A stretch of DNA of 64,000 nt. It comes from CAILHX01 sp964511385. GTDB taxonomy: Bacteria; Pseudomonadota; Gammaproteobacteria; Burkholderiales; Methylophilaceae. Both the position numbers and the translations under genes were made by a program. The notes beneath the pieces were generated by a model that worked only from the letters and a program-made list of their open reading frames with translations, did not search any database and was not told the DNA's origin. The stretch lies in contig CAZEFE010000010.1 of NCBI GenBank assembly GCA_964511385.1, forward strand, positions 1 through 64,000. The letters run 5' to 3'. The first letter of the stretch is position 1. Each line of letters starts with the position of its first letter. This document shows positions 42,773 to 50,084 of this stretch, piece by piece.

Positions 42773-44791
42773 ATGGCTAAATCCGTAGCCCTGCTTCTGG
42801 GTGTGCACGCCCACCAGCCCGTAGGCAATTTTTCTCATGTACTGGATGATGCCCATGTCCGTTGTTACGGCCCTTTTCTGCGCGTGCTGCATCAATACCC
42901 GGACTTCCACTTTGCCATCCACAGCAGCGGGTGGCTGCTGGAGTATTTGTTGCAGCAGTATCCGCAAGACCTGCAACTGCTGAAGGAAATGGTCAAGCGC
43001 GGCCAGGCCGAACTGTTCGGCGCGGGATATACCGAGCCGGTACTGGCGGCGATTCCTTCTCGTGATCGCGTGGGGCAGATCACCCAATTGTCCGATTACC
43101 TCAAAAAGAAGCTGGGACAGGTGCCGCAGGGTGCATGGCTCACCGAACGCGTGTGGGAATCCACGGTGGTTCCGGCTTTGGCGGATGCCGGCATCAAGTA
43201 CGTCACGGTGGACGATTACCACTTCCTGTGCACCGGCAAGCAGGCGCATGAACTGAACGGTTTTTACACCACGGAAGAAGACGGTCGCGAACTGGACCTG
43301 TTCCCGATTTCCGAACCGTTGCGCTACCGCCTGCCGTTTTCCCCGGCGCATGAGGTGGTGAGCTATCTGGAAAGTTTGGCGGATGACAGCGGGCGAGCTG
43401 CCGCCGTGTACTTTGACGACATTGAAAAATTCGGCATCTGGCCGGAAACCTACGAATGGGTGTATGAAAAAGGTTGGCTCAAGGATTTTATTGAAGGCGT
43501 GCTGGCCTCCAAAATTATCCGTCCCATGACGTATGCCGCCTATCATGCCAAGGCAACAACCAAGGGCGTGGTGTACCTGCCAACCGCGTCCTACAGCGAA
43601 ATGAACGAATGGGCGCTGCCGGTGCCCGCCGCGCATTATTATGCCGACCTGGTCGAGCAGGAAAAGCGGGAAGGGCGCTGGGAGCGCAACAAGCCGTTTG
43701 TGCGCGGCGGTATCTGGCGCAATTTCCTGATGCGCTTCCCGGAAGCCAACTGGATGCACAAGCGCATGCTGGCGCTGTCCGCCCGTTACCACGCGCTGCC
43801 CAAGGCCAGCCAGACGCCGCGCATGCTGCATCTGCTTTACGAATCCCAGGCCAATGATGCCTATTGGCACGGCCTGTTCGGCGGTCTGTACCTGCCGCAT
43901 CTGCGTCGCGCCATCTACAACGCCATTGTTGAGTTGGAAGCACTGCTGGACGGGGTGGATGCGCGTGCCGGCAGAAACTTCATCGACCTCGACCTGGATG
44001 GCGAGCAGGAGCTGTTCCTGCAGAACGGCATACTGCAAGCCGTGGTCAAGACGGATGGCACGGCTTCCATCTGTGAACTGGACGCATACCGGCTACGCCA
44101 CAATTTCGGCGATACCCTGACGCGCCAGACCGAGCATTACCACCGCAAGGTGCATGCGCAGCCGAGCCATGAATCCAGCGGCAACGGTATCGCTAACCCG
44201 CATGAACGCATGGTGTCCAAGCACGAAATCCTGGCGGATGACCTGGCAACCGACAGCAATGCCAAAACCTTGTTCCATGATACTTGGCAGTCGTCGCCTG
44301 GTGCGGATGTGCAGCCGGTGCATTACACTACCGCGCCAACCAAAGGCCGGACGCCGGCACAGTCTTTTGCCGGCGTGTTTGATGGTTACACGATCGTCAA
44401 GAAAATTGCGCTCAAGGAGCAGAAGCTGAGCGTGGATTACCAGTTTGCAAAAACGACCACGGGCATCTTTACGGTCGAAATCAACCTGGCCATGCCCAGC
44501 TGCGATGGCCCGGCAGGACGGTTCCGGGTCGGCGGGCATGTGCCAGGTGGGTTCGGCCAGCCGCTGCACATCGAAAAAATGCAGGAAGTGCTGCTCGAAG
44601 ACGAAGTGCTGGGCGGCGTGGTGAAGCTGACCAGCAACACGCCGGCAGTATTCAATTCATGGCCGCATTTCAGCGTTTCCCAATCCGAAGCCGGCTTCGA
44701 GAAGATCATGCAGGCCGTCACCATTGTCTTGTCCTGGGATTTGCGTAAGACCGGCGGCTCGATCTCCCTCGGTCTGGAAGTGAATGCCTGA
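42773..44791 (+). CDS. GH57 4-alpha-glucanotransferase/alpha-amylase-like enzyme
   Basis: A 672-residue GH57 protein of a different subgroup from its neighbour. It resembles the archaeal 4-alpha-glucanotransferases. The nucleophile is E125 in AWLTERVWES and the acid/base Asp is in YFDDIEKFGIWP (D215/D216). The C-terminal half (about 300-672) carries the DUF1925/DUF1926-type beta domains that complete this subgroup. It likely rearranges linear glucans by disproportionation, feeding GlgB or degradation. Cytoplasmic, with no signal peptide. A hairpin ends the operon 13 bp on. Confidence 0.88.
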   Translation: MAKSVALLLGVHAHQPVGNFSHVLDDAHVRCYGPFLRVLHQYPDFHFAIHSSGWLLEYLLQQYPQDLQLLKEMVKRGQAELFGAGYTEPVLAAIPSRDRVGQITQLSDYLKKKLGQVPQGAWLTERVWESTVVPALADAGIKYVTVDDYHFLCTGKQAHELNGFYTTEEDGRELDLFPISEPLRYRLPFSPAHEVVSYLESLADDSGRAAAVYFDDIEKFGIWPETYEWVYEKGWLKDFIEGVLASKIIRPMTYAAYHAKATTKGVVYLPTASYSEMNEWALPVPAAHYYADLVEQEKREGRWERNKPFVRGGIWRNFLMRFPEANWMHKRMLALSARYHALPKASQTPRMLHLLYESQANDAYWHGLFGGLYLPHLRRAIYNAIVELEALLDGVDARAGRNFIDLDLDGEQELFLQNGILQAVVKTDGTASICELDAYRLRHNFGDTLTRQTEHYHRKVHAQPSHESSGNGIANPHERMVSKHEILADDLATDSNAKTLFHDTWQSSPGADVQPVHYTTAPTKGRTPAQSFAGVFDGYTIVKKIALKEQKLSVDYQFAKTTTGIFTVEINLAMPSCDGPAGRFRVGGHVPGGFGQPLHIEKMQEVLLEDEVLGGVVKLTSNTPAVFNSWPHFSVSQSEAGFEKIMQAVTIVLSWDLRKTGGSISLGLEVNA

Positions 44792-44803
44792 CCAACCGGC
44801 CAC

Positions 44804-44828
44804 GGACACTCACGCGCCGTGAGTGTCC
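44804..44828 (+). terminator. Hairpin after the glycogen operon
   Basis: An 11-bp perfect stem, GGACACTCACG (44804-44814) with CGTGAGTGTCC (44818-44828), has a 3-nt loop. There is no T tract, so it may stop transcription only weakly or protect the 3' end. The remaining gap up to 44994 has AT-rich DNA (44920-44950) suited to a nasT promoter, but no confident -35/-10 was assigned. Confidence 0.6.
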
Positions 44829-44994
44829 ATGGTCAAACCGGTGCATTGGCACAATTGTAGTGCGTTGATGCAACCGGGAAAACCATTCCCCAAGTCTCTT
44901 GGTCCAGCGTTATCCATCTGATTTTATTGCTTATTATTTTGTTTTTCCCGTGCGCCGCCCATGCCTGGCACATGGCTTGCTTAGGTAAGGGCAA

Positions 44995-45588
44995 ATGGGT
45001 GCGCCAGAGAAACAGCTGAAGATTTTACTGGTCGACCAGAGTGCCCGCAGGTCAACGCCGTTGAAGCAATCGTTGGCCAGTGCGGGTTACGAGGTGGTTG
45101 GGCGGATTCCTAGCAGCGCGAATCTCTACCGGGCAGTTGCCGAGTTGCAGCCGGACGTCATCATCATTGATGTGGACTCGCCCAGCCGGGACACGCTTGA
45201 ACACATTATCGTGGCAGGCAAGGATGATCCCAGGCCGATCGTGATGTTTACGCATGACGGTGATTCGGAAAAAATCCGATCGGCGACACGCGCAGGGGTG
45301 AGCGCCTATGTGGTGGGTGGTCTGGAAAGTGAACGGATCAAACCCATACTGGATGCGGCGATTGCACGTTTTGACGAATACCGTGCGGTCAGGGTTGAAC
45401 TGGATCGTGCCAACCTCAAACTGAGCGAGCGCAAGAATGTGGAGCGCGCCAAGGGGGTGCTGATGAAGCAGCGGGGGCTGGATGAAAATCAGGCCTATAC
45501 GCTGATGCGCAAGATGGCTATGGACAGGAACATCAAACTGGCCGAACTGGCGGAACAGATTGTAGATGCAGCAAAGTTGCTGCTGTAA
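44995..45588 (+). CDS. nasT: NasT-type ANTAR response regulator, nitrate antitermination
   Basis: A 197-residue regulator. The N-terminal receiver-like domain (KILLVDQSARRSTPLKQSL, then IIIDVDSPSRDTLE) is of the NasT type. The C-terminal ANTAR domain (ERKNVERAKGVLMKQRGLDE, then QAYTLMRKMAMD) binds RNA hairpins with six-base loops. NasT is known to allow read-through of a terminator ahead of nitrate assimilation genes when nitrate releases it from NasS. The matching RNA element lies directly downstream, before nrtA. No nasS gene is seen beside it. Confidence 0.92.
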   Translation: MGAPEKQLKILLVDQSARRSTPLKQSLASAGYEVVGRIPSSANLYRAVAELQPDVIIIDVDSPSRDTLEHIIVAGKDDPRPIVMFTHDGDSEKIRSATRAGVSAYVVGGLESERIKPILDAAIARFDEYRAVRVELDRANLKLSERKNVERAKGVLMKQRGLDENQAYTLMRKMAMDRNIKLAELAEQIVDAAKLLL

Positions 45589-45602
45589 GTGAACTGGTTT
45601 AA

Positions 45603-45721
45603 CAGCCTGTACCAAAGGCGGTACAGGCTGAAAGTAATGAGGGCATAGCCGCCCTCGCAACGGACAAAGGCGTCCAATTTTCGCTGGCAACAGCGGGGGT
45701 TGGGCGCCTTTTTTGTTTTTT
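45603..45721 (+). promoter_or_regulatory. ANTAR-target antitermination leader of the nitrate operon
   Basis: Hairpin P1: CAGCCTGTACC (45603-45613) and GGTACAGGCTG (45620-45630) close the loop AAAGGC. Hairpin P2: GAGGGC (45639-45644) and GCCCTC (45651-45656) close the loop ATAGCC. Both loops have six bases with A at position 1 and G at position 4, the known ANTAR recognition rule, and are 8 nt apart. A smaller GGAC/GTCC hairpin (45662-45675) also has an AAAGGC loop and overlaps the terminator's 5' arm. The terminator follows at 45666-45721. Together they form a complete conditional stop for nrtA-nasA. Confidence 0.88.
45666..45721 (+). terminator. Conditional intrinsic terminator ahead of nrtA
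   Basis: AAAGGCGTCCAA (45666-45677) pairs with TTGGGCGCCTTT (45700-45711) with one G-T pair. Inside is a second hairpin, CGCTG/CAGCG, with a GCAA tetraloop (45682-45695). Two runs of T (45709-45714 and 45716-45721) follow. This is a strong intrinsic terminator, and NasT is expected to overcome it. Confidence 0.88.
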
Positions 45722-45744
45722 GATTTTCCACAGGAGCAATGATC

Positions 45745-47022
45745 ATGAAGACACATGGAACTGAAACAGATGCAGCGGTGCCGGACGTGGAGCGCCGCAA
45801 TTTCTTCAAGCTGGGCGCCGCCGCATTCGGCGCATCGGCCATGATGGGATTGCTGCCGGAGGGCGTGCGCAACAGTGCCTGGGCCGCCGGCACCGACAAA
45901 CCGGAAAAGGCGGAAGTCAAAATCGGCTTTATTCCGCTGACGGACTGCGCCCCGATCGTGGTTGCCGCGGAGATGGGCTTCGACAAGAAATACGGTATCA
46001 AGATCACCCCCAGCAAGGAGGCTTCCTGGGCGGGCGTTCGCGACAAGGTGGTGAATGGTGAACTGGATGCTGCGCATATCCTGTATGGAATGATGTATGG
46101 CGTACAGATGGGGGTGGGTGGCCAGCAGAAAGACATGGCGGTGCTGATGACACTGAACCATAACGGCCAGGGCATTACCTTATCCAATCAGGTCAAGGAA
46201 AAGGGTGTGGTGGACGGTGCCACGCTGAAACGGCTGATCGATAACGAAAACCGCGATTACACCTTTGCCCAGACTTTTCCCACCGGCACTCATGCCATGT
46301 GGTTGTATTACTGGTTGGCGGCGTATGGCATCAATCCGCTGAAGGATGTCAAAACCATCGTGGTGCCACCGCCGCAAATGGTCGCCAACATGCGTGTCGG
46401 CAACATGGATGGCTATTGCGTGGGCGAGCCGTGGAATGCGCGGGCGATTTTCGACAAGGTCGGTTTTTCCGTGGCGACTTCGCAGGATATCTGGGTGGAT
46501 CACCCGGAAAAGGTGCTGGGCACCACCGCCGATTTTGTCGCTAAAAACCCCAATACCGCGCGCGCCATGATCATGGCGGTATTGGATGCCTGCCGGTATA
46601 TCGATGCCACGACCAACCGTGCTGCCGTGGCAAAACTGATTGCCGGCAAATCTTATGTCAACGCACCGGAGGAAGTGATTGAAGGGCGCTTCCTGGGGCA
46701 TTACGACAATGGTAATGGCAAGAAGTGGCAGGACCCGAATTACATGAAGTTCTTCGACGACGGCAAGGTGAACTTTCCGTACCTGTCCGACGGCATGTGG
46801 TTCCTGACCCAGCACAAGCGCTGGGGCTTGCTGAAATCTGATCCTGATTACCTGGCGGTAGCCAAAAAGGTCAACCGGATCGATCTGTACACCGAAGCGG
46901 CAACGCAGCTGAAAGTGGCGGTACCCAAGGACCCGATGCGCAGTTCCAAGCTGATCGACGGGGTGGTATGGGATGGCAAGGACCCCAAGGCGTATGCCGC
47001 CGGGTTCAAGGTTAAGGCCTGA
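45745..47022 (+). CDS. nrtA: Nitrate ABC transporter, substrate-binding protein
   Basis: A 425-residue periplasmic binding protein of the NrtA/CmpA family. The Tat signal is clear: R17-R18-N-F-F-K followed by a hydrophobic AAAFGASAMMGLL stretch. The mature part starts KIGFIPLTDCAPIVVAAEMG and contains HILYGMMYGVQMGVGG and DGYCVGEPWNARA, typical of nitrate binders. The ATG at 45745 gives AGGAG a spacing of 8 nt, whereas an ATG two codons earlier would be only 2 nt away. First gene after the ANTAR leader. Confidence 0.95.
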   Translation: MKTHGTETDAAVPDVERRNFFKLGAAAFGASAMMGLLPEGVRNSAWAAGTDKPEKAEVKIGFIPLTDCAPIVVAAEMGFDKKYGIKITPSKEASWAGVRDKVVNGELDAAHILYGMMYGVQMGVGGQQKDMAVLMTLNHNGQGITLSNQVKEKGVVDGATLKRLIDNENRDYTFAQTFPTGTHAMWLYYWLAAYGINPLKDVKTIVVPPPQMVANMRVGNMDGYCVGEPWNARAIFDKVGFSVATSQDIWVDHPEKVLGTTADFVAKNPNTARAMIMAVLDACRYIDATTNRAAVAKLIAGKSYVNAPEEVIEGRFLGHYDNGNGKKWQDPNYMKFFDDGKVNFPYLSDGMWFLTQHKRWGLLKSDPDYLAVAKKVNRIDLYTEAATQLKVAVPKDPMRSSKLIDGVVWDGKDPKAYAAGFKVKA

Positions 47023-47046
47023 GTGGACAACGCCAAGGAGATCGAA

Positions 47047-47940
47047 ATGAGTAACGTGGTCGCATTAAAACTGACCGAGCCGGAAGTGGTGGCGGAGCAG
47101 AAACTGGAGAAAGAAGTGGAGCCTGCGCCTGTGCCGGAACATACCGGCTACCGCCGCACGGTTGCCCCGGAATGGCTGACACTGGGCCTGCGGCATGGGA
47201 TTCCCATGGTGATCGGGGTGCTGCTGTTTATCGGCTTGTGGGCCTTGTTGTCCCGCTACACGCCCAGCCTGCCGGGGCCGGCAAAAACCTGGGAAGCGGC
47301 CAAATTGGTATTTTCCCACCCGTTTTACCAGAACGGACCCAACGATCAGGGCATAGGCTGGAATATCCTGAATTCCCTGACGCGTGTCGGCATCGGCTTC
47401 GGCATGGCGGCGCTGGTGGGGATTCCGCTCGGCTTTGCGCTGGGACGCTTCCGCATCCTGGGCGACATGGCGGCGCCCATCGTCGGCATCCTGCGCCCGG
47501 TTTCGCCGCTGGCATGGCTGCCGATCGGGCTGCTGGTGTTCAAGGCGGCCAATCCGGCGGCGATCTGGGTCATTTTCATCTCCAGCATCTGGCCGATGGT
47601 GCTGAATACCGCCACCGGCGTGAAAGCGATCCCGGCGGATTACCTCAATGTCGCCCGCGTGCTCAACCTGTCGGAGTGGAAGGTGTTCACCAAAATCCTG
47701 TTCCCGGCGGTATTGCCGCACGTGCTGACCGGCGTCCGGCTTTCCATCGGCGTGGCCTGGCTGGTGATTGTTGCCGCCGAAATGCTCACCGGCGGCGTCG
47801 GCATCGGTTTCTGGGTGTGGGATGAATGGAACAACCTGGTGGTCGAGCACATCATCATCGCCATTTTTGTCGTCGGCATCATCGGCCTGGCGCTGGAGCA
47901 GGGGTTGATCCTGCTGGCCCGCCGCTTCAGCCACGAATAA
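47047..47940 (+). CDS. nrtB: Nitrate ABC transporter, permease
   Basis: A 297-residue inner membrane permease with about six helices. The cytoplasmic EAA loop region reads KAIPADYLNVARVLNLSEWK followed by ILFPAVLPHVLTGVRLS. A basic or acidic tail of about 45 residues precedes the first helix. The ATG at 47047 follows AAGGAGATCGAA. An upstream in-frame GTG at 47023 is adjacent to the nrtA stop and is less likely. It works with NrtA and the ATPase. Confidence 0.95.
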   Translation: MSNVVALKLTEPEVVAEQKLEKEVEPAPVPEHTGYRRTVAPEWLTLGLRHGIPMVIGVLLFIGLWALLSRYTPSLPGPAKTWEAAKLVFSHPFYQNGPNDQGIGWNILNSLTRVGIGFGMAALVGIPLGFALGRFRILGDMAAPIVGILRPVSPLAWLPIGLLVFKAANPAAIWVIFISSIWPMVLNTATGVKAIPADYLNVARVLNLSEWKVFTKILFPAVLPHVLTGVRLSIGVAWLVIVAAEMLTGGVGIGFWVWDEWNNLVVEHIIIAIFVVGIIGLALEQGLILLARRFSHE

Positions 47941-47951
47941 GGGAAATCATC

Positions 47952-48746
47952 ATGGAAAAATACGTACAGCTGGAAAACATCAACATGGTATTCGATACCA
48001 AACGCGGGCCGTTTGTCGCCCTGAAGAACGTGGACCTCACCATAGAGCAAGGCGAGTTCGTTTCGGTCATCGGCCACTCCGGATGTGGCAAATCCACCGT
48101 GCTCAACCTGATTGCCGGCCTGCTGCTGCCCAGCAACGGCCTGATGCTGTGCAACGGGCGGGAAATCGCCGGCCCCGGGCCGGAGCGTGCGGTGGTGTTC
48201 CAGAACCACTCGCTGCTGCCCTGGCTAACCTGCTTCGACAACGTCTACCTGGCGGTGGAGCGGGTGTTCTCCGGCAAGGACAGCAAGCCGCAACTGGTAG
48301 AACGCACCAGGGCGGCGCTGGCGATGGTGGGGTTGAGCCATGCGGAAATGAAGTTCCCGGCGGAGATTTCCGGCGGCATGAAGCAGCGGGTGGGTATTGC
48401 CCGTGCCCTGGCGATGGAGCCCAAGGTGCTGCTGCTGGATGAGCCGTTCGGCGCGCTGGACGCGCTGACCCGCGCCAACCTGCAGGACGAATTGATGCGC
48501 ATCGTTGCGGCAACCAACAGCACGGTGGTGATGGTCACCCACGATGTGGACGAGGCGGTGCTGCTGTCGGACCGCATCGTGATGATGACCAATGGCCCGG
48601 AGGCGACTGTTGGCGAAATTCTCGAGGTCAAGCTGCCGCGCCCGCGCAAGCGCCTGGAACTGGCTGAAGACCCGCATTACAACCGGCTGCGCAGCGAGGT
48701 GCTGAAGTTCCTGTACGAGCGCCATGCGCACAAGATTGCCGCCTGA
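47952..48746 (+). CDS. nrtD: Nitrate ABC transporter, ATP-binding protein
   Basis: A 264-residue ATPase. Walker A is G41-HSGCGKST, the signature is ISGGMKQR, and Walker B is VLLLDEPFGALD, followed by the H-loop VMVTHDVDEAV. It lacks the C-terminal NrtA-like domain that NrtC carries, so the NrtD-type name is used. The start is the ATG at 47952. A longer frame upstream overlaps nrtB in another phase and is not translated. Confidence 0.94.
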   Translation: MEKYVQLENINMVFDTKRGPFVALKNVDLTIEQGEFVSVIGHSGCGKSTVLNLIAGLLLPSNGLMLCNGREIAGPGPERAVVFQNHSLLPWLTCFDNVYLAVERVFSGKDSKPQLVERTRAALAMVGLSHAEMKFPAEISGGMKQRVGIARALAMEPKVLLLDEPFGALDALTRANLQDELMRIVAATNSTVVMVTHDVDEAVLLSDRIVMMTNGPEATVGEILEVKLPRPRKRLELAEDPHYNRLRSEVLKFLYERHAHKIAA

Positions 48747-48772
48747 CATCCCAGCATAACAAGGAGACTGAA

Positions 48773-50074
48773 ATGAAACGCTCGAACAAGATACTGGCCG
48801 CAACATTGCTGGCCTCCGCGCTGCCAGCGATGGCTGAAGACATTCCCGCGACCCCGGCAGTGGCGGCGCCGCCAGCCGAATATACCTTTATGGACGCAGT
48901 GAAGAGCGGCAAGAACCTGACCAGCTTCCGCCTGCGTTATGAAGGCGTGGACCAGGACGGCAAGGCGGAAAACGCCGACGCCCTTACGCTACGCAGCCTG
49001 ATCGGCTGGCAGACGGCGCCGTACCATAATTTAAGTTTTGCCGCGCAGCTGATCAATGTCGGCGTGCTCAACGACGATTATGAAAACTTCGGGCGCGGTG
49101 TTGCCGAGCCAGGCAAGGCCGCCTATCCGCGCGTGGTTGATCCCGACAATACCGACATCAACCAGTTGTTCGTGGAGTGGACCGGTATCCGCAATACCAA
49201 GCTCAGGCTAGGCCGGCAGTCGGTCAAGCTGGATAACGTGCGCTTCATCGGCAACGTGGAATTCCGCCAGGTAATGCAGGTGTTTGACGGCGTGGCGCTG
49301 GAAAACAAGGGGTGGCTGCCGGACACCTCGATCTACCTGGCGCATTTTGACAAGGTGAAGCAGATCAATACCAAGCTGCAGGATGCCAATATCGAAATCG
49401 CCAACCTCAAATACAGCATCTCCCCCAGCGAAAGCCTGGTTGGTTACGGCTACTTGATTGACTGGAATGCGGCACTGAAGGCGACATCCTCCAAAACCTT
49501 CGGTTTGCGCGCCGACGGCGCCCACGCCATCAACCCGGACTGGAAAGTGCTGTATACCGCCGAATACGCCAAGCAGGGCGATTACAAGGGCGGCAACAGC
49601 AATATCGACGCCTATTACCTGCGGCTGGGCGGTGGCGCCATGTACGGCAGTTGGTATCTGCGGCTGGATCACGAAATCCTGTCCAGCAACAACGGGGCGT
49701 CCGCATTCCAGACCCCGTTGGGGACCAACCACCTGTTCCAGGGCTGGGTAGACCAGTTCCTGACCACGCCCAACACCGGTATCAAGGATACCTTTGTTTC
49801 GTTCGGCGGCAAGCTGATGGATGTGCAACTGCTGGGCGAATACCATGTGTTCAGGTCGGATGAGAACTTCACCACCCCGGCCGGTGTCGGCACCGGCGAC
49901 CAGTACGGCAAGGAACTCGACCTGGCCGCCGCGTACAGCTACGACAAGAACTGGAGCGGCAAGGTGGAATACGGCCGGTTCAAGGAAGATGACCTGCTGG
50001 GGGCCACGGCGGCAGCGGCAACGCGCAAGCGCGATACCGACAAGCTGTGGCTGACCATGATGTACGCATTCTGA
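48773..50074 (+). CDS. Outer membrane porin, alginate-export (AlgE-like) family
   Basis: A 433-residue protein with a signal peptide (LAATLLASALPAMAED) and a barrel of alternating strands ending in Phe (WLTMMYAF). FRLRYEGVDQDGKAENADAL and KLRLGRQSVKLDNVRFIGNV are typical of the alginate_export domain. In this setting it is most likely an anion pore that admits nitrate across the outer membrane (inference from position in the nrt-nir-nas operon). Strong GGAG RBS (ACAAGGAGACTGAA). It lies between the ABC transporter and nirB with gaps of 26 and 10 bp. Confidence 0.85.
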   Translation: MKRSNKILAATLLASALPAMAEDIPATPAVAAPPAEYTFMDAVKSGKNLTSFRLRYEGVDQDGKAENADALTLRSLIGWQTAPYHNLSFAAQLINVGVLNDDYENFGRGVAEPGKAAYPRVVDPDNTDINQLFVEWTGIRNTKLRLGRQSVKLDNVRFIGNVEFRQVMQVFDGVALENKGWLPDTSIYLAHFDKVKQINTKLQDANIEIANLKYSISPSESLVGYGYLIDWNAALKATSSKTFGLRADGAHAINPDWKVLYTAEYAKQGDYKGGNSNIDAYYLRLGGGAMYGSWYLRLDHEILSSNNGASAFQTPLGTNHLFQGWVDQFLTTPNTGIKDTFVSFGGKLMDVQLLGEYHVFRSDENFTTPAGVGTGDQYGKELDLAAAYSYDKNWSGKVEYGRFKEDDLLGATAAAATRKRDTDKLWLTMMYAF

Positions 50075-50084
50075 GGTGAGTGCC

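Noticed and set aside
42680..44038. 452-codon open frame antisense to the second GH57 gene
   Set aside because: Sense-strand GH57 catalytic motifs are intact; the antisense product has no recognisable domain.
44847..44870. Sigma-54-like site (TTGGCAC...TGC) upstream of nasT
   Set aside because: The distance between the GG and GC elements is 12 nt instead of the strict 10.
44815..44994. Small gene in the gap before nasT
   Set aside because: No frame has a start with a binding site and reasonable length; the stretch looks like terminator plus promoter DNA.
47826..47951. Upstream extension of the nitrate ATPase into nrtB
   Set aside because: The extra 42 codons are His/Pro/Gly-rich and out of phase with nrtB. 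The ATG at 47952 begins the conserved ABC domain.
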